Source of the DNA: Stenotrophomonas indicatrix
Lineage (GTDB): Bacteria; Pseudomonadota; Gammaproteobacteria; Xanthomonadales; Xanthomonadaceae
DNA: 64,000 bases
Assembly: GCA_041545745.1 (NCBI GenBank)
Contig: CP168152.1
Location: forward strand, 4,090,001-4,154,000
Reading direction: 5' to 3'
Shown: piece after piece, positions 20,134 to 31,292 of the stretch
Position numbering within the stretch: position 1 is the stretch's first letter
Layout of the letters: each line of letters starts with the position of its first letter
Notes under the pieces: generated by a model
The model's database searches: none
What the model was told of the DNA's origin: nothing
Seen by the model: only the letters and a program-made list of their open reading frames with translations
Position numbers and translations under genes: made by a program

Positions 20134-21261
20134 ATGTTGCTTCGTTTTCGTACGGTCGTCGCCGCGGCGATGCTGACCGTGGCTGCCTATGCTACCGCCG
20201 TGGAAGTGAATGGCGGGCACCCGGACACCTATGTGGTCCGCAAAGGGGACACCCTGTGGGACATCGCAGGACGATTCCTGCAGAAACCATGGCTGTGGCC
20301 GGAGATCTGGCAGGCCAATCCACAGGTCGCCAATCCACACCTGATCTATCCCGGTGACGTCCTCAGCCTGGCCTATCTGGACCGTGTAACGGCCCAGCCC
20401 GGTCCGCGCCAGGAAGCCCCGGTCACCGGCGTGCCGCTGGCACAGGTGGAACCGTTCCTGAAACAGCTCAGCGTGGTCGACAGCATCGAGCAGCTGCCGT
20501 ACGTGGTCGCGCTGGAGGACAACCGCCTGCGTGCCACCGGTGGGCAGACCGCCTATGTGCGCCTGGCCGACGCCCAAACCGGCCAACGCTGGGCCGTGGT
20601 CCGCCCGACCGTGCGCTACGCCCAGCCCAAGCCAACCGAGGACCTGACCGCCAACGGCGATGTCACCCCCGGCAGCGGCAACCTCTGGAAGGCTTTCAGC
20701 GCGCCCAACCACCGCCGCGGCATTCTGGGGTACGAGCTGGCACAGGTCGGCACCGGCACCATCGCCAAGGTGGCCGGCGGCAAGACCGAAGCGTCGACCC
20801 TGGTACTGGACAATGCCAGTGGCGGCCGTGAAGTGCGTGCCGGCGACCGCTTGGTACCGGTCGAGGCCACGCCGTACGACCTGCAGTTCTTCCCGCATGT
20901 GCCCGCAGCCGGTGTGGAAGGCGTGGACGTGCGAGTACTGGCGGTCACCGACATGTTCAACGCCGGCGGCCCGCGCGATGTGATCGCGATTTCCGCTGGC
21001 CGCGCCCAGGGCGTGGACAACGGCACCGTGTTCTCGCTGTGGCGCCAGGGCAGCCACGTGGCGCACCGGATGAAGTTCCCGGGGTCCTCGCGCATGGACG
21101 ACTCGACCAGCACGGGCGCCGGCCGGGTCAGCCTGCCGGATGAGTACGCCGCGCATGCCATGGTCTTCCGCACCTTCGACAACGTCAGCTATGCGTTGGT
21201 GATGCAGGGCGTGAAGCCGGTGCGTGTGGGCTACAGCGCGCTGCATCCGGACGCGAAATGA
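20134..21261 (+). CDS. Secreted LysM-domain protein
   Basis: The 375-residue protein begins with a signal peptide (about 1-25) and then a LysM peptidoglycan-binding domain (about 32-82: YVVRKGDTLWDIA ... IYPGDVLSL). The rest is a beta-rich region found in LysM proteins of the def-dprA locus in many Proteobacteria. The function is probably cell-wall associated. The start at 20134 rather than the in-frame ATG at 20110 gives a clean signal sequence. Confidence 0.88.
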   Translation: MLLRFRTVVAAAMLTVAAYATAVEVNGGHPDTYVVRKGDTLWDIAGRFLQKPWLWPEIWQANPQVANPHLIYPGDVLSLAYLDRVTAQPGPRQEAPVTGVPLAQVEPFLKQLSVVDSIEQLPYVVALEDNRLRATGGQTAYVRLADAQTGQRWAVVRPTVRYAQPKPTEDLTANGDVTPGSGNLWKAFSAPNHRRGILGYELAQVGTGTIAKVAGGKTEASTLVLDNASGGREVRAGDRLVPVEATPYDLQFFPHVPAAGVEGVDVRVLAVTDMFNAGGPRDVIAISAGRAQGVDNGTVFSLWRQGSHVAHRMKFPGSSRMDDSTSTGAGRVSLPDEYAAHAMVFRTFDNVSYALVMQGVKPVRVGYSALHPDAK

Positions 21262-21349
21262 TCCGGCGCCGGGCCCCGCCCGGCCTCGGCAGATGGCGCC
21301 GGCCGCATCGGCCGGCAACCTCCGGGATACTCTGACAGCAATACGCGAA

Positions 21350-21376
21350 GGCGCCCTAGGGCGCCTTTGTTGTGTG
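21350..21376 (+). terminator. Terminator between the LysM gene and dprA
   Basis: AAGGCGCCC pairs with GGGCGCCTT around TA, followed by TGTTGT. The stem is strong and the T-tract weak. Confidence 0.65.
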
Positions 21377-21393
21377 GGGCCGATAGTCGGGGG

Positions 21394-22521
21394 ATGACAG
21401 AGCATGGACTTGAGGCGCTGCTGCGCCTGATGATCGCGGGTGGTTCCCTGGCACCCAGGCGCACCCTGTTGCAGACCACCGGCAATGCGGACGCGGCGTT
21501 GGCGCTGGGCGTTGCAGGCTGGCGGGCCCACGGCTGCACGCCGGAACAGTGCGCTGCGCTGGAGCGTCCCGATACCCGCGCCCTCGCGCTTGCGCAGCGC
21601 TGGCTGCAGCAGCCTGATCATCATCTGCTGGCCTGCAACGATCCCGCCTTCCCGCCCCTCCTGCTCGACGCACCCAATCCGCCCTTGGCGCTGTTCGTTG
21701 CCGGGGATCCAACCATCGCCTGGCGTCCTGCGGTGGCCCTGGTCGGCAGCCGTTCACCCACCCCCGCCGGCCGTGCCCTGGCCGCCCGGTTTGCCACGTG
21801 CTTCGTCGAGGCAGGGCTGGCGGTGACCAGTGGGTTGGCGTCAGGCATCGATGCAGCTGCCCACCAGGCGGCGCTGGACGCAGGCGGCTGCACGCTCGCG
21901 GTGATAGGCACTGGCCCGGACCGCGCCTATCCCACCAGCCATACCCGCCTGCAGGCAACAATCGCTACCGAAGGTGCAGTGCTCAGCGAGTACCTGCCAG
22001 GCACGCCCGCACGGCCGGGCCACTTCCCCGCGCGCAACCGGCTGGTGGCCGGGCTGGCCCTGGCCACGGTGGTGGTCGAGGCCGCACAACGCTCGGGCGC
22101 CCTGATCACCGCCCGGCTGGCGGCCGAAGCAGGCCGCGAGGTCTGCGCGATACCCGGTTCGGTGCTCAATCCGCGCGCCGCCGGCTGCCACCGGCTCATC
22201 CGTGAAGGGGTTGCCCTGGTCGAACGCCCCGAAGAAGTGCTGGAACTGCTGGCCCCGGCACTGCGTCACCAGCTTCCGGGCTTGCAAACCCGGCTTGCCA
22301 CCCCCACTGAACAGGCAGCGCCGGCGGACCTGCCGGCATGCTGGGCGAACGACGCTGACTACCAGAGCTTGTGGCGGGCGCTGGGGCATGACCCAATCAG
22401 TATGGATTCACTGATCACGCACTGTGGATTGACGGCGTCGGAGGTGTCCTCCATGCTGCTGGCCATGGAACTTGCGGGGATCGTGGTGTGCGTACACGGC
22501 CGCTACTGTCGACGTCCCTAG
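21394..22521 (+). CDS. dprA: DNA processing protein DprA
   Basis: DprA protects incoming single-stranded DNA and loads RecA during transformation. This 375-residue protein contains the Rossmann-like core with [33 protein letters not shown] and the [10 protein letters not shown] block. A C-terminal winged helix (about 315-372) completes it. The start at 21394 follows the terminator by 17 bases. Confidence 0.94.
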   Translation: MTEHGLEALLRLMIAGGSLAPRRTLLQTTGNADAALALGVAGWRAHGCTPEQCAALERPDTRALALAQRWLQQPDHHLLACNDPAFPPLLLDAPNPPLALFVAGDPTIAWRPAVALVGSRSPTPAGRALAARFATCFVEAGLAVTSGLASGIDAAAHQAALDAGGCTLAVIGTGPDRAYPTSHTRLQATIATEGAVLSEYLPGTPARPGHFPARNRLVAGLALATVVVEAAQRSGALITARLAAEAGREVCAIPGSVLNPRAAGCHRLIREGVALVERPEEVLELLAPALRHQLPGLQTRLATPTEQAAPADLPACWANDADYQSLWRALGHDPISMDSLITHCGLTASEVSSMLLAMELAGIVVCVHGRYCRRP

Positions 22522-22564
22522 TTTCTTCACCTCCACAGCGTCGCGCGACGCAGGCCGAGGGGCA

Positions 22565-23038
22565 ATGAAAGAGAGCATCCTGGATGTACTGTTGTACCTG
22601 TTTGAACACTATTTCAGCGAAGATGCGGACCTGATCCGTGACCGCGACTCACTGCAGAATGGCCTGATCCAGGCCGGTTTCAGCCCCACTGAGATCAACA
22701 AGGCATTCGAATGGCTCGATGCCCTGGCAGCGCAGCGCCCAAGCGCGGCCCAGGCCCGGGTCGATGGCCCGGTGCGCATCTATCACGGCCCGGAGCTGGA
22801 CAAGCTTGACGTGGAATGCCGTGGTTTCCTGCTGTACCTGGAACAGCACGGCATCCTGGATGCCGGCCAGCGCGAGCTGGTGCTGGACCGGGCAATGGCC
22901 CTGGACCAGGACGAACTGGACCTGGACGACCTGAAATGGGTGGTGCTGATGGTGCTGTTCAACCAGCCCGGCGCCGAGGCGGCCTACGCCTGGATGGAAA
23001 CGCAGATGTTCGTGGACGAGCCAGAACCCCTGCACTGA
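22565..23038 (+). CDS. smg: Smg family protein (DUF494)
   Basis: The 157-residue acidic helical protein matches Smg, which sits between dprA and topA in many gammaproteobacteria. The N-terminus ([17 protein letters not shown]) and the [13 protein letters not shown] segment near the end are family hallmarks. Its function is unknown. It lies 43 bases after dprA. Confidence 0.9.
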   Translation: MKESILDVLLYLFEHYFSEDADLIRDRDSLQNGLIQAGFSPTEINKAFEWLDALAAQRPSAAQARVDGPVRIYHGPELDKLDVECRGFLLYLEQHGILDAGQRELVLDRAMALDQDELDLDDLKWVVLMVLFNQPGAEAAYAWMETQMFVDEPEPLH

Positions 23039-23078
23039 CCGTACACTTGGGGGCCGTGCGCATTCAGGAGCGTCCCCC

Positions 23079-23819
23079 GTGAGTGAGTGGTTCCATGCCG
23101 AAGGCAACCGCCAGCAAGGCCCGTTGCCCTCGGAACAGTTGATCGAGCTGTTCCGTAGCAACCAGATCACTCTGGACACACTGGTCTGGCGCGACGGCTT
23201 GCCGCAATGGCAGCCGTTGCGCAACGTGGTCGACGAACTGGGCCTGATCGTGCCCGCTGTTGATGCAGCCGCCACTGTCGCTGTGGCGCCGCCACCTCCT
23301 GCCGCTCCCCTGCCGCCGACCCTGCCACCTGCCTCGCCCTACGCGACCACGCCGATGGATGCTGCACCGGCCGCGAAGAAGGGCCTGTCCGGTTGCGCAT
23401 TGACCGCCATCATCGGCGGCGTTGCATTGCTGGTGGTGGTGCCGATCCTGGCCATCCTGGCAGCCATCGCCCTGCCGGCCTACAACGACTACACCATCAA
23501 GGCCAAGGTCGCTGGCGCGATCACGGCGCTGCAGCCGCTGAAGGACAAGGTCCAGCATTTCGCCGATGACCAGGGCCGTTGCCCGGGCGCCAACGACGCC
23601 GGCTTCCCGGCGGCGGACGAATTCGCAGGCCAGGGCCTGTCGGCCGTGCATATCGGCCGCTTCAACAACGGTCACTGCGGCATCGAAGCAACGCTGGCGG
23701 TTCCGGGCAAGAGCCAGGATGGCGACCTGCTGTGGCTCGAGTACGACCGTGACAGCGGACGCTGGGAATGCAGCGGCGAAAGCGACGACAAGTATCTGCC
23801 CACGCAATGCCGCGGCTGA
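23079..23819 (+). CDS. GYF_2 domain fused to a type IV pilin-like segment
   Basis: The 246-residue protein starts with GTG. Residues 1-55 form a GYF_2 (DUF4339) domain with the WF-GPL and TLVWRDGLPQW signature. A Pro/Ala linker (about 68-100) follows, then one membrane helix (about 108-132). The helix runs into a pilin-like segment (ALPAYNDYTIKAKV) and a globular end with three cysteines. The helix and ALPAY junction resemble the N-terminal helix of PilA-type pilins, but there is no leader peptide or prepilin cleavage site at the start, so it is probably not assembled as a pilus. Its first domain is a paralogue of the next gene's. Confidence 0.8.
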   Translation: MSEWFHAEGNRQQGPLPSEQLIELFRSNQITLDTLVWRDGLPQWQPLRNVVDELGLIVPAVDAAATVAVAPPPPAAPLPPTLPPASPYATTPMDAAPAAKKGLSGCALTAIIGGVALLVVVPILAILAAIALPAYNDYTIKAKVAGAITALQPLKDKVQHFADDQGRCPGANDAGFPAADEFAGQGLSAVHIGRFNNGHCGIEATLAVPGKSQDGDLLWLEYDRDSGRWECSGESDDKYLPTQCRG

Positions 23820-23867
23820 GCCGCGCATCGGGCAACCCACCAAGGACGACCCAACAGGGGACATGCA

Positions 23868-24797
23868 ATGACTGAGTGGTATTACGCCGAAGGACAGCAA
23901 CGCCAGGGGCCGCTGGAGGTCACCGAGATCCGCCAGCGTTTCCAGCGCGGCCAGTTGACCCTGGACACCCTGGTCTGGCGCGAAGGCATGGGACAGTGGG
24001 CACCGCTGCGGCAGATGGTGGACGAACTGGGCCTGCAGACCCTGGCCGATGCCAGCACCTCCACCGCCACCGGTGGCTTCGACCTGCGCAACGACTACGC
24101 CGCGATCGACAACGGCACCGCGCCCCTGCCAGGCACCGGCGCCCTCAGCAGCTCGCCGTACACCGCGCCCGGTGCAAGCGGTGGTGACTATTCGCAGCCC
24201 GTGCAGGGCGGCGACGTGGTCTATGCGGGCTTCTGGAAGCGCTTTGCCGCCTACCTGATCGACTATTTCGTCCTGCTGATCCCCAGCGGTGTGGTCGGTG
24301 GCGTACTGGGCTTCGTGCTCGGCGCTGGCATGGGGGCGACCGGCAGCGGCGAAACAGCGGTGGAAGTGGTCACCCAGCTGATCAGTGGTCTGGCTGGCCT
24401 GGTCATCGCCGCCGCCTACTACGGCTGGTTCCATGCCTCCCGCGGCGGCGCCACCCTCGGCAAGATGGCCATCGGCATCAAGGTCGTGCGCGGCAACGGC
24501 GATCGCCTGACCCTGGGCCGCAGCATCGGCCGCTATTTCGCCACCATCCTCAGTGGTCTGACCCTCTGCATCGGCTACCTGATGGCTGCCTTCACCGAGC
24601 GCAAGCAGGGCCTGCATGACCTGATCTGCGACACCGTGGTGGTCGACCGCTGGGCCTACACCGACCAGCCGCAACTGCAGCGCCGCGAGCTGGGCACGGT
24701 GACCATCGTGGTCCTGGTGCTGGGCGGTCTGCTGATGCTGGCCGGTTTCGCCGCGATCATCTTCGCCGTCGGCGTCATTGCCAACATGGCGTCGTGA
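23868..24797 (+). CDS. GYF_2 domain plus RDD family membrane protein
   Basis: Residues 1-56 of this 309-residue protein are a GYF_2 domain closely similar to that of the preceding gene. A low-complexity linker leads to an RDD domain (about 120-265: FWKRFAAYLIDYFVL with the Arg and Asp residues, GATLGKMAIGIKVV, RKQGLHDLICDTVVV) with several membrane helices, and a final helix. RDD proteins are membrane proteins, some implicated in ion exchange. The tandem arrangement suggests duplication of the GYF module onto different membrane partners. Confidence 0.85.
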   Translation: MTEWYYAEGQQRQGPLEVTEIRQRFQRGQLTLDTLVWREGMGQWAPLRQMVDELGLQTLADASTSTATGGFDLRNDYAAIDNGTAPLPGTGALSSSPYTAPGASGGDYSQPVQGGDVVYAGFWKRFAAYLIDYFVLLIPSGVVGGVLGFVLGAGMGATGSGETAVEVVTQLISGLAGLVIAAAYYGWFHASRGGATLGKMAIGIKVVRGNGDRLTLGRSIGRYFATILSGLTLCIGYLMAAFTERKQGLHDLICDTVVVDRWAYTDQPQLQRRELGTVTIVVLVLGGLLMLAGFAAIIFAVGVIANMAS

Positions 24798-24896
24798 TCG
24801 AAGATCGAGGGCCAATGCGCCGTCGCGGACGGCCATCCTCACGCCTCCCTGCTTGACAACGGCAGGCCGGGCGTGATTCCTCTAATAAGGTGAAAC

Positions 24897-24938
24897 CTGA
24901 ACGCCCGGCACAGTCCCGGGCGTTCAGTTTATTGATTT
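24897..24938 (+). terminator. Strong terminator before topA
   Basis: A perfect 12-bp stem, CTGAACGCCCGG with CCGGGCGTTCAG, has a 7-base loop and is followed by TTTATTGATTT. It ends the GYF_2/RDD transcript. Confidence 0.85.
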
Positions 24939-25019
24939 GCCCGTGGCCGCTTCACTAATGCGTCCGTTTGCTCCACCCTAGCGGCCCTTCCCCGCGGCTT
25001 ACCCACAGACCCTGCTGCC

Positions 25020-27484
<2,465 letters not shown>

Positions 27485-27488
<4 letters not shown>

Positions 27489-27541
27489 ATCCACGCCATG
27501 CGTGGATGAGATGCCAAGGTGTGCGGACCAACGGTCCGCAC
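27485..27541 (+). repeat. SMAG-type palindrome overlapping the topA stop, plus a second hairpin
   Basis: GTAGATCCACGCCATGCGTGGATG starts at 27485, so the topA TAG stop (27486-27488) is part of the GTAG head. At about 27520-27541 GTGCGGACC and GGTCCGCAC form a second hairpin. The pair probably serves as the 3' end of the topA mRNA. Confidence 0.8.
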
Positions 27542-27609
27542 CCACTGCTGCACCCGTTGTGCACGCAGCGGGAGGATAATGAAGGCCCACGCCGGGCCCG
27601 GTCGCCGCC

Positions 27610-28170
27610 ATGAAAGAACTCACGCTGGACACCGCAGTCGCCACGCTTCGTAGTGGCGGGGTGATCGCCTACCCGACCGAAGCGGTCTGGGGCCTGGGGT
27701 GCGACCCTTCGCATGAGGCAGCGGTTCACCTGCTGCTGCGGCTGAAGCAGCGCCCGATCGAGAAAGGCATGATCCTGGTGGCCGCGGAACTGTCACAGCT
27801 GCAGGGTTGGGTGCGCCTGCAGGCGCTGCCCGATGCACGCCAGCGCGCGGTGCTCGCCAGTTGGCCTGGCGCCAACACCTGGATCCTGCCCGTCGGCACC
27901 CGCGCCCCCGGCTGGATCACCGGCGAGCACAGCGGCATCGCGGTACGCATCAGCGACCATCCCTTGGTCGCAGCGCTGTGCCAGGCCTGGGGTGGCCCCC
28001 TGGTCTCCACCAGCGCCAACCTCGCCGGCGAGCCCCCCGCGCGCAGCCGCGAAGAGCTGGACCCGCGCCTGCTGCGCCTGCTCGACGGCATCCTCGATGG
28101 GCAGACCGGTGGCCTGGCCCAACCCACGCCAATCCGCGACGCGCTCAGTGGCAACGTACTGCGCTCCTGA
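27610..28170 (+). CDS. tsaC: Threonylcarbamoyl-AMP synthase
   Basis: This YrdC-domain enzyme makes threonylcarbamoyl-AMP for the t6A37 modification of ANN-decoding tRNAs. The 186 residues match the short TsaC/RimN type. Features are the YPTEAVWGLGCDP strand with the nucleotide-binding KxR-like segment (LKQRPIEKGMIL), the PG motif in SWPGANTWILP and the STSANLAGEPP loop. Confidence 0.94.
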   Translation: MKELTLDTAVATLRSGGVIAYPTEAVWGLGCDPSHEAAVHLLLRLKQRPIEKGMILVAAELSQLQGWVRLQALPDARQRAVLASWPGANTWILPVGTRAPGWITGEHSGIAVRISDHPLVAALCQAWGGPLVSTSANLAGEPPARSREELDPRLLRLLDGILDGQTGGLAQPTPIRDALSGNVLRS

Positions 28171-28213
28171 CGGGCTGATTGCGCCGGCGTTGCCGATCGC
28201 GCACGCTGCGCCC

Positions 28214-28921
28214 ATGACCCTGCTGCGCCCTGTCCTGTGCCTGGCCCTGCTGCTGCCGTTGCCGGCACTTGCCGCTGACGATGTGCGGGTCTACCGCTGC
28301 GTCGGCAGCAATGGTGCCGTCGCCCTGCAGGACAAGCCCTGCACGGCCGGCCGCCAGGAAGTGCGCGACCTGCAACGCCCACGCGACCCGTCGCCGCGGG
28401 TGGTCAGCACCGACGCAGCAGTGCCCTCACCGGCGCAAGCACCGCCAATGCGCGAGCGCGAAGTGCGCCATGTCTACATCCAGGCGCCTCAGCCGATGTA
28501 CGAATGCGTGAGTGAAGACGGCGACCGCTACACCAGCGACAACAACGAAGGGAATCCGCGCTGGGTGCCGCTGTGGACCACGGTCTGGTACCCACATGGT
28601 CATCCTGGCGGCGGGCGACCCGGACCACATCCAGGGCCGCGCCCGGCCAGCAGTGGCACCGCCATCGATGCCTCCATCGGTGGAGGACCGCCGGTCTATC
28701 GCCCGCCGTCGGTGGGCGTCGGCGTCAACGTGCCTGCCGGCAACATCCTGGTTCGCGATACCTGCCACGCGCTGCCCCCGCAGGAAGTGTGCGCACGCCT
28801 GCGTGACCGTCGCTGGGAACTGGACCGGCGCTACAACAGCGCGCTGCAGAGCGAGCGCACCGCGATCAGCAAGGAGCAGCGTGGCATCGATGCACGGCTG
28901 GCGCAGGATTGCAGCATCTGA
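28214..28921 (+). CDS. Secreted DUF4124-domain protein
   Basis: This 235-residue protein has a signal peptide (1-20, ending ALA). A DUF4124 domain follows (about 22-55: VYRCVGSNGAVALQDKPC), then a Pro-rich linker, a second cysteine-containing segment (MYECVSEDGDRYTS) and a C-terminal part with CHALPPQEVCARLRDRRWELDRRY. The paired cysteines suggest disulfides in the periplasm. It is a paralogue of the gene at 29373. Its TGA stop is the first three bases of the tandem repeat array. Confidence 0.8.
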   Translation: MTLLRPVLCLALLLPLPALAADDVRVYRCVGSNGAVALQDKPCTAGRQEVRDLQRPRDPSPRVVSTDAAVPSPAQAPPMREREVRHVYIQAPQPMYECVSEDGDRYTSDNNEGNPRWVPLWTTVWYPHGHPGGGRPGPHPGPRPASSGTAIDASIGGGPPVYRPPSVGVGVNVPAGNILVRDTCHALPPQEVCARLRDRRWELDRRYNSALQSERTAISKEQRGIDARLAQDCSI

Positions 28922-29349
28922 GCCCTGCGCTGGGGCTGTGCCCCGCTTTGGTGGACGCCCACCTTGGTGGGCGCTGGCAGACACAGTGCCAACCAAGGTT
29001 GGCAGCTACCGGGGCATGTGAGCCCTGCTTTGGTAGACGCCCACCTTGGTGGGTGCTGGCAGACTGTGGTGCCAACCAAGGTTGGCACCTACCGGGGTAT
29101 GTGAGCCCTGCTTTGGTAGACGCCCACCTTGGTGGGCGCTGGCAGACACAGTGCCAACCAAGGTTGGCAGCTACCGGGGCATGTGAGCCCTGCTTTGGTA
29201 GACGCCCACCTTGGTGGGCGCTGGCAGACTGTGGTGCCAACCAAGGTTGGCACCTACCGGGGCATGTGAGCCCTGCTTTGGTGGACGCCCACCTTGGTGG
29301 GCGCTGGCAGACAGCGGTGCAAACCAGGGTTGGCAGCTACCAAGGCATG
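28919..29349. repeat. Five-unit tandem array of paired palindromes (SMAG/BIME-like)
   Basis: Units start at 28919, 29019, 29102, 29184 and 29267 with lengths of about 100, 83, 82, 83 and 83 bases. Each holds two palindromes: CGCCCACCTTGGTGGGCG and TGCCAACCAAGGTTGGCA, the second flanked by the complement of GTAG. Two subtypes alternate (core ACACAGTGCC then GCAGC; core CTGTGGTGCC then GCACC), so units 1-2 and 3-4 form a higher-order repeat. Unit 5 has diverged and unit 1 carries an 18-base insertion. No open frame of interest lies inside. Confidence 0.92.
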
Positions 29350-29372
29350 GGCCACGGCTGTAGGCTGCTCGC

Positions 29373-30089
29373 ATGAGAAGACTGATCTGGCTGGCCATGG
29401 GCCTGTTGCCCGGCAACGCGTTGGCCGATGACATAGTGATCTACCGCTGCATGGGCAGCAGCGATGTGCCCACGCTGCAGCGCACCCCCTGCCCCGCTGG
29501 TACCCGCCAGCAGATCCAGCGTGTCCCTGCGCCTTCGCCGACAGCACCGGTCGCGCCGGTGCAGAACGGCCCCACTCCGCCGCCTGCAGCGCTGCCGTCC
29601 GTGGACGCCGCCGCCGAGCCTGCAGCAACGCAACCACGCGAGGGCCGAACGATCATGGAAGCACGCATGGTCGAGCACGAAGGCGGCGACGCCATACTCG
29701 ACAGCGCGATGCTGCCACGTTCGGGCGACGCCACGGCGGTGGATGACAACGCACCGCCAAAGCCACCGCTGCCGGCGATCTATCAATGCCTCAGCAGCGA
29801 GGGAAGCTCATACCTGCATGAGTACGAAGCCGCACCGGGTCATTGCGAACTGTTGAACGTACAGGGCCTGGGCGGGGCGACACCGGTCAACGCCGCCAGC
29901 TGCGAAGTGGTCCGCGACCGCTGCACCGAAGTAGCCGAAGCGCAGCGCTGCGGCAGCTGGCAACAGCGCTTCCGCGATGCACGGGGTCGCGAGCGGTTCG
30001 CCGCACCGGAGAATCAGCAGACGGCGCGTAGCGAACGCGAGCGCCTGCAGGCCGTACTGGAAGCCAGCAATTGCCCGGTGCCGAAGTGA
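29373..30089 (+). CDS. Secreted DUF4124-like protein
   Basis: This 238-residue paralogue of the 28214 gene has a signal peptide (1-18), a DUF4124-like VIYRCMGSSDVPTLQRTPC segment, and a long low-complexity linker rich in Pro and Ala. It ends in a domain with IYQCLSSEGSSY and four further cysteines. It begins 24 bases after the repeat array. The function is unknown. Confidence 0.78.
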   Translation: MRRLIWLAMGLLPGNALADDIVIYRCMGSSDVPTLQRTPCPAGTRQQIQRVPAPSPTAPVAPVQNGPTPPPAALPSVDAAAEPAATQPREGRTIMEARMVEHEGGDAILDSAMLPRSGDATAVDDNAPPKPPLPAIYQCLSSEGSSYLHEYEAAPGHCELLNVQGLGGATPVNAASCEVVRDRCTEVAEAQRCGSWQQRFRDARGRERFAAPENQQTARSERERLQAVLEASNCPVPK

Positions 30090-30114
30090 AACCATTCGCA
30101 GCGAGCGGGCGCCG

Positions 30115-30891
30115 TCAGAACCCGTAACGCAGGAAGCCGCCATCCACCGCGATGCATTCGCCGGTGACATAGCTCGATGCCGGCAGGCACAGAAAACCCA
30201 CCGCCGAGGCCACTTCTTCCGGCTCTCCGATGCGCCGCATTGGCGTACGTCCGATCACTTCTTCGTAGTAGTCGGTATCGGACAGCGGGCCGGAGGTGCG
30301 ACGGGTGCGGATGTACCACGGCGCCACTGCATTGACCCGGATGCCATCCTCGGCCCACTCCACCGCGAGGTTGCGGGTCATCTGGTGCATCGCCGCCTTG
30401 GTCATGCCATAGACCACGCCACTGCGCACATGGGTCAGGCCGGACACGCTGCCGACGTTGACGATGGCCGATGACGCGTGGCGCGCGAGCAACGGATGCG
30501 CATAGCGCGACAGTTCGAACGCCGAGAACAGATTGGTTTCGAAGATGCCGCGCCATTCGTCTTCGGAATACTCCGTGGCGGGCTTGGTGATGTTGCCACC
30601 GGCATTGTTGACCAGGATGTGCAGGCCATCGGCGTGGTCCTCGACCCAGTCCAGGATCTGCCGGCGGTCTTCGTCGTCGGACACATCGGCGGCCAATGCG
30701 TGAACCTGGTGTTGCGGATACACATCCAGCAGCTCGTCGCGGGCACTCTCGAGCATATCCAGGTCGCGGCCGACGATCATCAGATCGGCGCCGAGACCGG
30801 CCAGTTCATGCGCGATCGCCAGGCCGATACCGGCGCTGGCACCGGTGATCAGGGCCGTCTGCCCATCCAGGCGCCACCGTTGCTGGGTCAT
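30115..30891 (-). CDS. Short-chain dehydrogenase/reductase (tropinone reductase-like)
   Basis: This is a 258-residue classical SDR. It has the cofactor loop TGASAGIG (about 17-24), the NNAGG strand, catalytic Ser in VGSVSG, YGMTK (Y-x3-K) and the C-terminal [10 protein letters not shown]42 after the second strand favours NADPH. The closest look is that of tropinone-reductase-like SDRs; the substrate is unknown. It converges with the DUF4124-like gene. Confidence 0.9.
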   Translation of the reverse strand: MTQQRWRLDGQTALITGASAGIGLAIAHELAGLGADLMIVGRDLDMLESARDELLDVYPQHQVHALAADVSDDEDRRQILDWVEDHADGLHILVNNAGGNITKPATEYSEDEWRGIFETNLFSAFELSRYAHPLLARHASSAIVNVGSVSGLTHVRSGVVYGMTKAAMHQMTRNLAVEWAEDGIRVNAVAPWYIRTRRTSGPLSDTDYYEEVIGRTPMRRIGEPEEVASAVGFLCLPASSYVTGECIAVDGGFLRYGF

Positions 30892-31002
30892 ATGTTCTCC
30901 GGGGCCGCGCCCACTGTCTTTCGATACGGCAAGGATACGCGCTCACGACCTTCCCCTGTCCGTGATGCGACACTGGCCCCACGTCCCTCGTGGAGAGCTG
31001 CC

Positions 31003-31206
31003 ATGCGCGTCCTGATTCCCGTTCTGCTGTCGGCCGCCGTGCTGGCCGGGTGCCAGCGCCCTGCACCGCCGAATCCGGAACGACCACCGGAACCGCAGGC
31101 ATTGGCCAAGGCGGTCAATCAACCCCTGGACCGCGCCAAAGGCGTGCAGAAGACCATGGACGAGGCGGCCGAACGCGAGCGCAAGGCAGAGGCCGACGCG
31201 CAGTAG
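31003..31206 (+). CDS. Small lipoprotein
   Basis: This 67-residue protein has a short signal peptide ending in the lipobox LAGC (Cys17). A Pro-rich stretch and a charged helical tail (about 35-67, AKAVNQPLDRAKGV then Glu/Lys/Ala) follow. It is probably anchored in a membrane through the lipidated Cys. It has its own terminator. The family is not recognised. Confidence 0.75.
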   Translation: MRVLIPVLLSAAVLAGCQRPAPPNPERPPEPQALAKAVNQPLDRAKGVQKTMDEAAERERKAEADAQ

Positions 31207-31220
31207 ATCCCCGCATGCAA

Positions 31221-31250
31221 CAACGCCCGGCCAAGGCCGGGCGTTGTGTG
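31221..31250 (+). terminator. Terminator after the small lipoprotein gene
   Basis: CAACGCCCGGCC is followed by AA and its perfect complement GGCCGGGCGTTG, then TGTGTT. Confidence 0.75.
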
Positions 31251-31254
31251 TTCA

Positions 31255-31277
31255 GTAGGTCCACGCCATGCGTGGAC
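31255..31277 (+). repeat. SMAG-type palindrome
   Basis: GTAGGTCCACGCCATGCGTGGAC is a GTAG-headed palindrome between the lipoprotein terminator and the 3' end of sppA. Confidence 0.8.
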
Positions 31278-31292
31278 ATCGCTGATCGGGAA

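Noticed and set aside
28919..29349. CRISPR array
   Set aside because: Units are about 83 bp head-to-tail with no unique spacers; the variable part falls into just two subtypes.
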